Below, in pieces: positions 1 through 13,300 of a stretch of 64,000 nucleotides of DNA (positions within the stretch are counted from its first letter, which is position 1; each line of letters starts with the position of its first letter). This DNA comes from Sanderia malayensis. Its lineage: Eukaryota > Cnidaria > Scyphozoa > Semaeostomeae > Pelagiidae. The stretch lies in contig RQOL01000959.1 of the NCBI GenBank assembly GCA_013076295.1, positions 1 to 64,000 on the forward strand, read 5' to 3'. The position numbers were made by a program, and so were the translations under genes. The notes under the pieces were generated by a model. That model saw only the letters and a program-made list of their open reading frames with translations. It was not told the DNA's origin and did no database searches.

Positions 1-201
1 GATCCCCGACCGCCCCTGCTTAAAGTACATAAAAAACGATCTACTACGTTTTCTCTATTTAAAATTGCCTCGCTGTCATGCCAGGATGCTCAGGTGGATA
101 TGCATGAAGCATACTTACCTAATCCTCCATATAATAACTTATGCCATTATTTGTGACCTTATTTGTTGTTTTTAATGACCATAACGTCTTTTCTTGTCAA
201 G

Positions 202-3200
202 ACAAAAGAAACAATTCTTTTCCGGGGCGAAGTGACAAAAGAAAAGATTATTTGGAGGACACCAGAAATCGTAGAGACAACAATGCAGCAAGTGGCTAGC
301 ATGGCTTTCCCTGATATATCTACCAGCAACCTGGCTATCAAAGGTGATACCAAAGTGCGCTTCGTATCCATTGATATCTCGAAGCAATGGAAGCGTCTTG
401 AAGTGAATTTCAACTTGACTGAAATGGTTCCAGTCCTGACCAATGGTCTTGTCTTTCTCTTGAATGCAACTATTACTCTTAGTTCAACACCAGGCCTCAC
501 CGGTGATTATTACAATTGGGAATTGAGTGGACAAGGACGTGAAGTTATCTTAGGTATGAGCTCGAGTAGATATTGCAAAATTGGATTATCTTTCATTTAT
601 TTAACTTGTTTAACTCCGTGTATATATATAGCAGAATTGACAAGTGCTTTCGCACGAAACTCAGGGTAACAGAGGATTGGTCTTTTCCTTTTCTGTGATT
701 CTGCTATGGAGGCTCTGTACTTCGTACATAGAGCACTGTATGCTGGTGAAGACAGCACTCTCCATGTGATACATATATATATATATCTTCTTCTTCAGAT
801 GAGCTCGTTGACATTACGGTTGAAGAAAAAACTGCCAGGACGTACGTAACAGCCGATGCAAGTATATACGACATGAAAACACTGAGAAACAGAACAAGAG
901 CGACTTACTTTCCAGAGGAGTACGCAGAGAGATTTCCATACGCACTGGACTTTGCACTTGACAACATGCGATACGAAGCAGCGTTTGAAAGACCCGAGGT
1001 TTTGAAGTGAGTTGAGCTCAACTAAAATCTTCTCAATCTAACTTCATTGTAGTATAATGAATCCAAGTAAACAAATGATTAAATGGAAATGGTTTGATTC
1101 CTTTGGCACAGTAGTGCAACACATATTCGGCCTCACCAACGCAAATCGAAATCGCTTGATCAGAATGGAATAGGATTGTTTTGGGGCTAAGAAGCATGCT
1201 GTTATTCACGGGACCCAATCAATATGGCATGATAGGCTGTTCACCAATTGCTTGCGAGTTTAACACTGCATTGACTTCGTTCTAGAATGAAAGGAAACGT
1301 GGCTGGTGAAAAAAATGTCGCCATAGAAGTGATCTATTATCTTGACCCAAATGGCCCTCAGTTGAAGGTAGCTATGCTGTATACGAATGAATATCTTCAT
1401 AAGGTCGTCAACCAGTTTTATGAAGAGGACATGATGAGCACCACTTGGATGAAATTTGAACGAATAGGTATGTTAAATCCTTAAGTATGAAATAGGAAAG
1501 ATAATGGAGTTGGTATGCTTTGATCCCTTTACAACTTCTGGCTACGCCCCTTGTCCTGCTAACGTGAACTTATCTTCTTTTCTGCTCGAATTTCTAAATT
1601 TGCTTGTTTCTGGCCTCAAATGAATTCCTTTTTCCGCGTACTTGCTTTAGTTCTCTCTTGTGGCACATATTGCTTGCTTCAAAGAATTAGTAATCGCAAG
1701 TACACTCCATACGTATATAATTTATTATTAACTCTCTGCTTTGATTTTTCTCCTCCCAGTTATCATCATGAGACATAAGAGGGGCAAGCACGAATTTGAT
1801 AGACCAGTCTTTCAAAATGCTGAAAATTTTGGTAAGTATAAGATCACTGTTCTATGATAAGAGACCTCTAACCGAAGTATCTCGACGTTTTTCAACTGTG
1901 CCATGCCATAGTTCTTTAACACAGCCTAATGCAAGGAACTGTTGCTGTTGTTGTTGTATCTTTATTTTCCACCAATCTTAAAAAATATCCAGTTTATGCA
2001 CCTTTACAAATACTCAGAATCCTGACTTTAGGCCCAAACATTCAGTGATATTGATATTCCAGTCACATCAATGCACCCACCTCCAATGATACAGATAAAC
2101 TATGAACGATGGAATCACAATCGATTAGTTAGCCATTCCGATGGCCCAAACAACTCAACCTGTATGATTGACTGCTTCCTTTCAGATGGACCTGCAGGCG
2201 GTGGTGCAGGTGTAGGTCTAGTTGCCGAATATTTCATCCTGTCCGAATGTCCCCCAGAAGCCAAAATGTGCAACTTTCTCAGCATGCACAACCGAATTAA
2301 TGATGACATTTACCGAATTAAATATTATGGTCGACTGTTGGCTAAGAAGATCAAGCTAGAAGGAAAGATCTTGCCCACCATTTATTTGAATAAAGATCTT
2401 TGCTTTGGAGGCTTCCATGGAGCGCTTGAATTCAAAATGATAGCCAATGACAAAGGAGACAGAACCTTTATATACTCCAAGCTTTACATCAAGTCTGAGA
2501 ATGAGATTTACCCAGGTAAGTGTTCAGTAACGTCATGGGTAACTTTAGCAAGTTATGCCCACCACTAACAGGCTTAGCATACAATAAAAGTTTAATAGCT
2601 ATTTTAGTAAAGTCATAAATAGTTGAAGTCAAATATAATTGCCATTTGCAAATGACTATCTTTGAAAAAATATATTCTTATTGTATTCTTTCAATTCTCT
2701 TAATTATCATATATTATTCAAATGCAGCAAAAATTTTCCAAGATGCCTCAGACAGACTTATCCTCGACATTGGTGACAAGGGGTCGAAGGCAACAAAACT
2801 TCTAAGAGTCAACTTTGCCTACATGGAACCGCTGCGAGCGAAGTTTTCTATTCCATACGATCGACAACTCGACCTCCTAAGTATATATTTTTCATTACGT
2901 AAAGAGATTAAGTCTTTTTAGGATACTCCCGATTATTACCAATACGATCGATATCGATACGTTCAATAAACGATGAAACAAATCTTTTGTCAACAACACA
3001 AATTCAAAAAGTGCATCATGTTGTCTTTTTGATTTTTCAGAGCTCAGATCAACGTTACACCTTGGCTTAGTTTCGAGTTCACTTATCACGTTCAGTGGAG
3101 AGACAAGTCGACAGTACGTTTACTTTAACTCGGGAAAAGTCCAGTTCGTTGGTGAAAGGAAAAAATTATCCATTAGAGAAATTGAGGATGCGTTCAAATT

Positions 3201-6200
3201 TCAACCTTCGCCAGATCGCATCAGAGATGGTGAATTTAAGCACCAAGTCATAGTGGCATTCAATTCGGACGAAAAAGGTAAATGTTATATCTGTATTTGA
3301 TTTATATATTTGACTCTTAATTCTTGGGCTAACATGTTACGGCCAATCATGTCTACCAGATCTGTAGATCGCATTTTCTCCATGCCATGTATTTAAAGCA
3401 AGGACTTGTTTATACTTTGCAGGTATTAAGAGCTTATTCTAAATGCACCACGTTCTGAGTGAGATAGTGGGGCATTGCTGTCTTTACTTTGCAACTTTTG
3501 AAAAGTTCTCAAATAACAAGCTTTGCATCCTTTATAATCTTAGTTTGGAAGGTTCCAGATTACGACATTGAGGTGGAGAGAGGGCTTCACTTCTTTGGAA
3601 AACTAACTCTGAATGCTGAAGAGGCGTACGAAGCTTTGGTATCATTAACAGACGACAGAGAAATGTTGGCAGAAATCCAACTGCCTCCTCTTCGCTATGG
3701 ACGTTCATTGACAGATTCATCAGGCAGGGCAAATTACAAAAACGTCAATCTTTTCCTGACACAGGATTCCGAGCGTCCAGAATCCGGCCCAACCTTATTT
3801 GTGAGTCCGCATAAAGAGCAACTTCGGGGATACTGCCAAACAATTGGAATGCAGGGCGAGTTCTCTAGCGCGTATTTCCAAAGCGATAACAAAAATGAGT
3901 TCCAGATTGAACTGAATGGAAAAATGTACAATGAAGTCGACAACGCAGATATTCTTCTCACCACAGATGGAGAAGGGAAGCCAGAAAAATTTCTTTTTAA
4001 GGTATGTCGTCTTGTAATCTCCAATTTTGAACTTTGTTAAAGCTTTTGTTACTCACATTTTGTTCAATAGACCATGGACAAAGAAAAAAGGGAACACTCT
4101 GTATCGGTATGGGTTTATTCGGGAGGTGGGTTACTTGAATACTTTCAAGTAACATCCAGCCCTTAAGCTTCTTTAAAGGCTTACGAAATTGCAATTGAGA
4201 ATATGATTAAAGCTAACCAACAACACTCTTTAAATTGCAGTACAAAGTAGATATAACAAAACAGGCAAGAGAAAACATGAAACTGGAGTTTAGAAATTCC
4301 CTCACTGACGTTAAAGCTCAAATCACCAAAGGCAAAGAGGCTGCTAGCACTGTGTACAGTGATGTGGAGGAGCTCTACAATGGTCACGTAAGACGCAAGG
4401 CAGAATATGACGAAGAAGCAACAAGAGCAGAAAAAGAAATATTGAAAAGTAACCTGAATATCGATCAACAAGTGCTAGATATATCAACAAATTGCATTGA
4501 CAAGTGCAAGACAGGTATGCATAGGCCTAACAGAAGTTTTGGTTGTGCAATATTGTTGTATTCAGGGTTTGGAACAGGAGAAATAACACTGAAGCCTTTT
4601 ACTCTTTTCTTTATAAATATATACAGAGCATAATATCTCGAACTAAACCAACTGTTTAGTCATACATTCACGACTCTACCTCTATTCGTGAGAGTCTATC
4701 TCCTATCTTATCTAATCTAATCTATTGAATTCTCTGTACGTTTACCGTTAAGTACCATATACCACGTGATCGTTTACGTAAATCCGTTCTCTTTAACTGC
4801 AAAAACAACAATCCTTAAAACAAATATTATACCGTGACAAGGGTTTGAGCCAACACTAAGTACTCAGAAATGTTGTCTTTGTATCATTTCAGTGTCAATG
4901 CCAGGAATCGAGTGGAAAGAGAATTGCATCACTAAGCCTGGAAATAGCAAACGTTCATTAAAATGCATGACTTGGAATGAAGGCAAAGAAAAAGTCGTAA
5001 ATGTCATCTGTTTGTTGAAATGTGAAGCGAAAAAGTACAGTTCAACAGGAAGTAGCGTCAAAGAACTCAAGGAAATAAGGGTAGGTTTCGCAAATGTTTT
5101 TGCAACCTTCTTTTGTCCATAAACTAATGAAGCTCAATATTGGTGATAAGGAAACTTTATGAGACATCCGTGGTCCACATTGAAACCATGTTTAGCCGCA
5201 TTGAGAGAACCATGTCACAGTCATAATCATTCATTCATAGTCACGTTATTGTCATTTTTTCTAGTTTAGAGCCACAATGCATTTCATATGCAATACTCCC
5301 GTTATAATGAATGCATTAACGACTACCTGACAGGCATGTACATTCCCTTGGCCATCCCGGTAGCGAACTCGAAGTAGGGTCCATGCTGGGTAAAAAATAC
5401 CAATGACCAACACAGGAAAAAGTGCACATTTACTAACGACTTGTTACTTCTAGTCTAATACGCATTTTTTTACTTTTTCATACAGCTTTTATTGAACAGA
5501 TACCGCGAGCTGAAGATTCTCTCCCAGAACGAACAGCGCTTTGTAGCTGTTCTTGAAGAAGCAAAATCTGTTGCAACGGAAACAAAGACAATGATAGAAG
5601 AAAAGACCAACATTGACGCAGATATAACGAAACTCCTTGCCATGGCAGATCCAGCCAACATGGTGACAGTGTCACGAGTAGTTGTAGAAGAGGATATTGC
5701 TGTTCCACACCCACCCTGCTTGCCATTTCAAATGCGATTCACCATTAACGCCCAAGGACAACAACAACAAGATGGAACTTATGACGTGTGCTTTAACGGT
5801 GAATTCTACAAGAACCTTGGTGTGCGCATGCTTCGTGTCAGCTATCCCCAAATCAATGCAATGTATAAGGCTTTGGAAGAGGCAGAACTCCGCTACGCTC
5901 GTCTCAAAGGGATTGACAAAAGCTTGAAACGCGTAATGCAAGATATTGAAAAGGACCAAAACGCACCACCGCCACAAGATACTGCGAGTGCCCGTCGGCG
6001 TTCTGAAACAGGAGAGATGCAATCAGATCCAGCAGAACGACAACTGGAGAGGATTGCTAAGCGAATACTACCCAGGTTCACATCCATGAACGACAAGACC
6101 CAAATGGGATTTGTTCACTATTCACCGTGGGCCGTTGCGAGACGATCTGAGCCATTCATTTATGCCGAAAAATCCTCCGATCTCGGAGGTGCATTTAACA

Positions 6201-7581
6201 TGTCCACACTTCATGGTAAAATATTTTTTCTGTGTTTCATCTAACGTTAGAAAAAGCATTGTGTAGCTTTGAACATAGTATAATTTATCGTGAGTAGCAT
6301 TATATGCGATTGGTGGCAATACATAATAGCATCAGTGGTTTGCTACCTGAGAGTACACCTGCAACGGTTTCCTGTTACCCATTCTCAGCCAATTTGAGCC
6401 CTCGTATTCTCAGCCAACTTAAGCCCTCGTCAATTGAGCTTTCGACCGCCCATTCTTCCAATCTCTATCGCAAGTGCCATCTCACTCTTTTAGTTTCAGT
6501 CCTCCTATAAGAACATAGCATAAATACAAGAAAAAATAAAAACATATTTAATAATAACATAGCAGCAAGCAGGCATTGAATTTAAGTCAATAACAAACAA
6601 TTCGTTCATGTACTTTCATTAGGACATTCAAGCTGTCACAAGATAAAGAAGGTCGTACAACAATACAGGGACGTAACGAGTGGTTTGAAGACAATTACTG
6701 ACCATTATCAGCAAGGCAAATTGTATTATGGAGACAAGAAACAATCACTGACAAAGGATCTACAAGACTCGTACGCCTTCCTTCAAGATCAAAGTAAGTC
6801 AACTACATTAAAAGCCCACCATGTTTACACAAAGTCTTTTTACTAATTCCACAGGTCCAGCGTCCAACACTGTAGCTATATTGGTGACGTTTTCTTGCAG
6901 TGAACAAAACGGCGCTTTCGCCTATTGATCAAGAAAGCATGATGTATTGGTACAAATACACTCAAGCAGGTTATTATTCTTAATTAACTTTTGCATTAAT
7001 ACTTGGTCAATTCTTTTAAAAGCAATATTCATAGCAACTCAAACTTTACTTTCGTATACTAAAAAATCTGGAAATCTTTAAGCTTTACCTTCCTCACAGA
7101 CAATATCCAATGACATTTATCTTCCTTTAATTAGTCAACTTTAGCAAGATTGTGAATTTTTTGCAGGATTGAAAGATTATTTTGAGACTATTGAAAGACA
7201 ACTGTCTGAGCACAATAAAAGAGGCCTAGAATATTGGCGATCAGATGTATCTGTATTCTTTGACAAAGGCAAATTGTTAAATGAGCTGCACAGTCTTGGC
7301 CAGAGAGCATATGCTCGTTCAAATATTCCCAAGAAAGATGCACACGTTCAGTCTTTCAACAAAGTTGGAGAGGTTGTGTATAGTCCTGGATTCTGTTGTC
7401 ACTGCATTTATAATAGCCTTTACATACGAACAAAATTATTTTAATTTGCAATTCTTTTTTATAGACTATTCGGCAGGTACTATCACAGCCAGGAGTGACA
7501 TTGGAGTCTGCTAATGCAATGATCAGCAGTGTTTCTAGCCAATTGGACCATCTGCACAAATCAACCTTCACATGCCATTAA
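202..7581 (+). CDS. Array gene A: large secreted protein of unknown family (5' part outside the window)
   Basis: This is the first of four tandem paralogues, and I do not recognise its family. Fifteen exons are visible, equivalent to exons 4-18 of the complete copies: 202-553, 799-1006, 1286-1467, 1760-1831, 2186-2515, 2728-2880, 3041-3277, 3544-4001, 4241-4514, 4893-5080, 5486-6215, 6623-6793, 6901-6969, 7167-7372, 7465-7581. All have AG/GT borders, the reading frame is kept across every junction, and each length equals that of copy B except the second visible exon, which is 15 bp shorter. The missing exons 1-3 carry the signal peptide in the other copies. N-glycosylation sequons (NLT, NAT, NRT) and regularly placed cysteines fit an extracellular protein. 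The exon at 4241-4514 is Glu/Lys/Arg-rich and coiled-coil-like. The protein ends in Cys-His just before the stop. No frameshift or stop is seen. Positions 1-201 are intron 3. Confidence 0.85.
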
Positions 7582-9579
7582 ACAACATTCGCTGAATATC
7601 GCAACTTGCAGCAAGTTGCTCGTTTTATTAATCAACCTTAAACTAGAAGCCAATAAATAGTAGTTTACAATAAATACAATGAATACCCAAGATTCAAAAT
7701 TTAAGAATTAGCGTTTCTTCTCAGAGCTTGTTTTCAAAGCCAAGCTGACAATCTCAATTAATTAGCTTGCATGTCAAAATGTCTTCTATCTCCTGCAATA
7801 TTTTCTTGCCGGCAAATAACAGAGTGCTCAGGCAACGAAGAATGGTCATAGACTTCATTCTTACTATTCAAGCTATCCAAGCTTTCTTTACTGTTTTGAA
7901 TATCAAGATGTTTTCATTGTTTCACATTGTTTTATTGTAAGATCTCTCAATAATTCCCTTTCACTTGAAGAATGTAATCTGATTTGTCTTGTCTTCAAAT
8001 TACTAATACTTGGAATGCAAACTTTAAAAATAACAATGAATACAGTTCATCCTGTTCATGAGAGATTTATCAGCAAAAATAAATCGCTTGGTCTTTCTGG
8101 CAAGAGTTCCTGAAATAAAACCTTAAATATGGCGATCAATACATTTCCTGATGTGGAATAACGATTCCTGGTTTAGCTATTGGATTAGAGGCCAGAATTT
8201 AAAAAAAACTTAGAAAGTATGTTTCAATATTTATGCTCATAATGGATTCTTGAACAAAAATGCTTTCTCATTGCCTAAATATACAAGGTTAGCTATATCA
8301 TCAATCGGAGGACAAAAAATTCTTAAGAAATTTCATAAGAATCTTCAAGCCAATCTCAATTGCAGAGAAAGAAAGCTAAAAAAGCATTTCGTGGCTTGGA
8401 ATCAGCAAACAATCTCATAACATGATGGTGTGCTGCAGAATTTTCATAGAACACAAGATAAACAGCACAGAGCTACTGGTTCGAGCCCAATTTCCTGATC
8501 CTGATGGCAAATCATGGAACTGGATTTTTCAAACTAAAATCAGTTGACTATCCTTCATTATTATTCAAGAGATTCTTTTAACGTGGTGTGTAAGGAACAA
8601 GAAAAAGAAAACCTTTGGAGTTTGCTGCTTATTAAAGAGTTCGTTTGCAAGACATGGAATTATTTAACTCTCCCTTTGATAGTGCAGATGACTAGTTAGC
8701 GTTTGCAAGAGAATTGCGATGAAATATAATCACCAACAGGTCAAGATTAAATGAAGAGCTCGAGCTTGCAGTCCACCAATCGCCTAAAACAGTTAATGCA
8801 GATGAAACTCACATTAGTCGAATACTGTAAAAACCCGCATATAAGAACACGTAAATTTTCCTTCCAGCCTATTGTTCCAACACAATGGGCTATTGTTTTG
8901 TCTATTGTTTTGAGCAGCAAAATCACCCTGAAGGTTCTTAATCCATTTGTCCTTATATGCGGGTTTTTACTGTAGCATTAAGAATATCCCCCACACATAG
9001 CCTTCAAAACTTGTTATTACATTTTGAGTTGAAGATTTGAACCTTGTTCTTTATAATAACTGTTTTAAATCAAATGAATTCCAGTAAAATATATTTCAAT
9101 GTTACCATGAAAAAGACATTCTCAAAGAAAAGTAAAAAGTAATCAAATTGAACGAAGATTATGCATAGATATATTTTTACCGTATATCTTTTTAGAATGT
9201 ATTAATGATTAATAATCAATAAGGAACTTCTCTCTTTTAAAAACCTTTTCTGCTTGCAAAAGCCTTTTTCTTTTTTTCATTTCCCGGTCATAAAAATAAA
9301 ACTTTCTATTTTATTTTCACATTCTTGGTATGTTTCTTCCACATTTCCATATCTAGCTTTAAGCAAATTTAATCCTCTTGTAACCGCCTTCGTCTTTTGT
9401 TTCAATGTTGCAATCTGTTACCACCCTCAGTCTTATTGAAAACTTATCAAACGTGGCATAGAAATACGCCAGATATTATTTGTGATTACTGTGAACAATC
9501 CATAATGGTTGTGGCACGCTATGACCCACAAAAAGTTAGTGATTAACCTGAGTTTGGTGGCCATTGTCATCATAATACC
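7582..9579. other. Spacer between array genes A and B (3' flank of A)
   Basis: No gene is seen here. Two AATAAA hexamers at about 7652 and 7669 lie 70-90 bases after the stop of gene A and are its likely polyadenylation signals. Most of this spacer has a close counterpart after gene B (from 20488), including the inverted-repeat element at 8825-8972 and the pyrimidine-rich block near 9240-9440. The duplicated unit therefore contained the spacer as well as the gene. Short open frames in it are not conserved as coding sequence. Confidence 0.6.
8825..8972. mobile_element. Short inverted-repeat element (MITE), TA-flanked
   Basis: About 148 bp bounded by inverted copies of GTAAAAACCCGCATATAAG and flanked by TA on both sides. 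This is the layout of a non-autonomous Tc1/mariner-type element. There is no coding capacity. An equivalent copy sits at the matching place in the next spacer (21714-21867), so the insertion predates the duplication of the gene-plus-spacer unit. Confidence 0.7.
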
Positions 9580-9669
9580 ATACACAACTTAATATTTAAG
9601 CACTACATAGCTTGCACTCACCAACCAACCCTTGCTGGTGCAAGTAGATGCACATCGAAGGAAAAACAG
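9580..9669 (+). promoter_or_regulatory. Candidate promoter and 5' untranslated exon of array gene B
   Basis: A TATA-like AATATTTAAG at 9591-9600 is followed by a block ending in AAAACAG and a GTAAGC donor at 9670. The coding exon of gene B is preceded by a good acceptor (TTTTTGATTCAG, ending at 10320) only 14 bases before its ATG, so an upstream non-coding exon is expected. The same block recurs at the same relative place before gene C and, more diverged, before gene D. The transcription start is inferred, not seen. The stretch 9670-10320 would be the 5' UTR intron and holds no other gene. Confidence 0.5.
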
Positions 9670-10334
9670 GTAAGCCATCTATTGCCATTTATTTCATGTT
9701 GATATTAACGTTTCTCTAGGCAATTTGATAGTGTTGTAAGAGATCAACCTTCCAACAAACAAAACTGGATAATGCCGGGTGTCAGACACGCAAGAAAATT
9801 TAGAATTTGACTTAAATCAACTAAACGAGAACACAAGTTATGTCAATTGTCAAGTACACTTCAGTTTAATAAAACCATATGTACTGCATTGCTGTACTAT
9901 TTCTTGCACGATATTCAGTGCATTTGGTCTGTTATATCTTACTAAGCATTCAGGTTTAAGAAATGGCCACCTAAAAAATGCTAATTTGACTGGGGCTTTG
10001 ATGAGCCGAAAGCACAATTATTTGTACAACAACGATGAACATAGCTGGTTGCTTTGCTGAAGAGAGTAGGAGAAAAGTATCAATTTGCTAAGTGTTTGTC
10101 GCCTGGCCACTCAACCATGAATGTCTATGGTGGTCTTATAAATATTTGATAACATTATGCCTTGCATGAATGCGCTACAGTTTCTGGACAAACGTTCTTA
10201 CAACATTTTTAACAATACAAAGAAAAGGCTTTCAGCCAGTAAAGTTTTTTTCTTAGACTTTATTTTTACCTTCACTACTCCTAAGGTTAATCGGTCATTC
10301 ATAAATCTTTTTTTGATTCAGATACAGTGGGACC

Positions 10335-13300
10335 ATGTCTACGAAGCTCGAGGTAGCAACCCTCGTTTTCGTTCTCTGTCTCACAATCAGTGTACATGGT
10401 CACAAAAAACGCGCAAAGAGATCTGGAGGTGAGATTGCGATAAATAGTAAACTTATCATTTTACTAAACAGTTCATAAATAATAGACAACTATTCTGAGC
10501 TTATAGCCAAAAATCATAACAATGCAGTGTGTCGGTATTTGTACCTTAATATGGGCAGGCATAAAAGCTGTAAGTTCACTCAAAACATATCAGATTTCCG
10601 AATGGTCTCTGTCTTTTTAGAATATCCTTCATTCATTGAACTATTGAGCAGTGGTCCTGACAGCCTGTCCATCCAAAACACTGACTGTGTGCTTGGTAAA
10701 AGCGTACAAGACTGCGAAACAGAATACAAAAAGACTTCGGGCCAATGCCCGTTCCATCTAGTACTATCTCAGCTCTTTCCAACCGTCTCAATTGGTACTG
10801 TTACAAAAGGCTTCCTACCCGAGGAGAAATTCCTCGTTGGAGACTTCAAAATTAACAAATGCAGTGATTCCAACAGATACGAGACGGTCCTTTTTAACGT
10901 AGTTGCAATTGAGTCACTAGAAGTGGCTCCAAAGTACTTAACCTTTGCTTCAGCAAGTGAATTGAACATTTACTGGGGATATAACGAGGATGTCACATTG
11001 GCCAAACTTAGTGTCAATCTAAATGGACAAACGTCAGTAGGTAGGTATTCAGTAGGTCTATTGCTACGATGTTTATTATCAGTTGCTTTGCATATGTTAA
11101 CAAGCACTTTTAATGTCGTTTTTTAAGGTGACAATGTAGCTGTTCCGATGCAGTTCAGGAAAAAGCCGGGAGAAGAAAACTACGTCATAAAATGGGATAT
11201 GGCATCGTTGGATGTAAACAAGTTCTTCGAAAAATTTGGCATTGATACTGCCACGATGATTAGCGAAGACCTGGAACAAGAGAGAAATATGCTTGGCCTG
11301 ACATCACTAAACATCCAAAAACCAGAAATCAAAGGAATCTACTCTGCAGGCGACGGATTTGAGGTGACCGCAACTGGTACAATTCGCGCTCCAGATTTGC
11401 CAAGCGATGCTTCAAAATTCTACATATTTGTGCAGGAATTCAAAAAAAGCGTTGTTGAAGAGGGCCAGACGGAACGAAGCTTTGGCAAGCCGATTGGTGG
11501 TGTTTTTGCATTGTATAAGACAAAGGGAGCTAAAGTAACTGACGCTGTAATGTCACTTACTGGTCAATCTATTTCTGACTTGAATATATTCAGACGAGCA
11601 AAAGAGGTGGCAATTACTGTGGCAACGGAGGACATCTTCTTCATCAACCAGCCCAAGTTGAATAGCGTGAGTTCAAAATTTGTACCAGAGAAAGGATTGA
11701 ACTTTATAGACAAAGGATTGCGTATCATGCACTATACTGCAAATTCAAATACGGACATCAAAAACGAAGATGGCAAGGTAAGTTTTGCTAAATACAGTGG
11801 AATCCCGCTATAACGAACCCCGTTTATAACGAACTTCCCGCTATTACGAACTAAAGCTCCGGTCGCTTGGATTCTGGGAAGTAGTTCTTCATAAAAAAAT
11901 GTCCCTTCTGTATAACGAACTCCCGCTATTGCGAACTATTTTCTCGGTCCCTACAGAGTTCGTTATAACGGGATTCCACTGTACTACAAATGGGCTAGTT
12001 GTTCATCTTTATTTTTGCATTGATAAGTGCTTGGAGTTTGCAATGTCAATGCTTAAAGTATAGAAATAACCATCTATTACGTTTTCTTTATTCAAAACGA
12101 TTTTGCCTCGCTTTCATGCCAGGATGCTCAGATGGGTATGCATGAAGCATACTTACGTAATCCTCCTTATAATAATATATGTCATTATTTGTGATATTTT
12201 TTGTTATTCATAATGACCGTAGTTTCTCTTCTTGTCAAGACAAAAGAGACAATCCTTTTCCGGGGAGAAGTGACAAAGGAAAAGATTATTTGGAGGACAC
12301 CAGAAATCGTAGAGACAACAATGCAACAAGTGGCTAGCATGGCTTTCCCTGACATATCAGTCAGCGGCTTGGCTATCAAAGGTGATACCAAAGTGCGCTT
12401 TGTATCCATTGATTTCTCGAAGCAATGGACGCGTTTTGAAGTGAATTTCAATCTGACTGAAATGGTTCCAGTCCTGACCAACAACCTTGTCGCTCTCTTG
12501 AATGCAACTATTACTCTTAGTTCAACACAACGCCTAACGGGTGATTATGACAATTGGGAATTGAGTGGACAAGGACGTGAAGTTATCTTAGGTATGAGCT
12601 CGAATAGAAGTGTCAAAATTGGATTAATTTTCATTTATTTAACTTGTTTGACTCCATGTATATATGTATACATATAGAATTCAATTATACTCAGTGATTC
12701 TGCTCTCGAAGCTCTATACTTTGTACATAGAGCACTGTATGCTGGTGAAGACAGCACTCTCCATGTGATACAAATATATATACATATATATAATATATAC
12801 CTCTATAGCATTGCTTGGTCTAATACTGCATCAATAGTGCTTGATGTACAGAAGTACAGAGCGATATAGATTAGAAACAAGAAAGGTGACTGGCTCTCTG
12901 TAACTCAAAGTTTCATGCTTTCACAATCATCAGACAGACTATCTAGTCTGATGATTGTGAAACTATATAGTCTGACTATCTAGTCTAGACTATCTGACTG
13001 ATATAGTCTGTCTGATGATTGTGAAAGCATGAAACTTTGAGTTACAGAGAGCCAGTCACCTTTCTTGTTTCTAATCTATATATAATATATATATATGTCT
13101 TCTCCTTCAGATGAGCTCGTTGACATTACGGTTAAGGAAAAAAAAGCGGATGTTTTTTCTGGCAGGACGTCCGTAACAGCTGATGCGAACATATACGATA
13201 TGAAAACACTGAGAAACAGAACAAGAGCGACTTACTTTCCAGATGAATACGCAGAGAGATTTCCATACGCACTTGACTTTGCACTTGACAACATGCGATA

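Noticed and set aside
1033..1218. Minus-strand open frame in intron 5 of gene A, similar to one at 13360-13542
   Set aside because: The similarity reflects duplication of the intron. The matching intron of C does not keep the frame.
7582..10334. A separate gene or pseudogene copy within the A-B spacer
   Set aside because: Scanning for exon sequences of the array family on both strands found none; only the candidate 5' exon and a MITE are present.
10157..10432. Longer open frame running into the first exon of gene B
   Set aside because: It is in a different frame from the signal-peptide ATG at 10335, which is the start shared by C and D.
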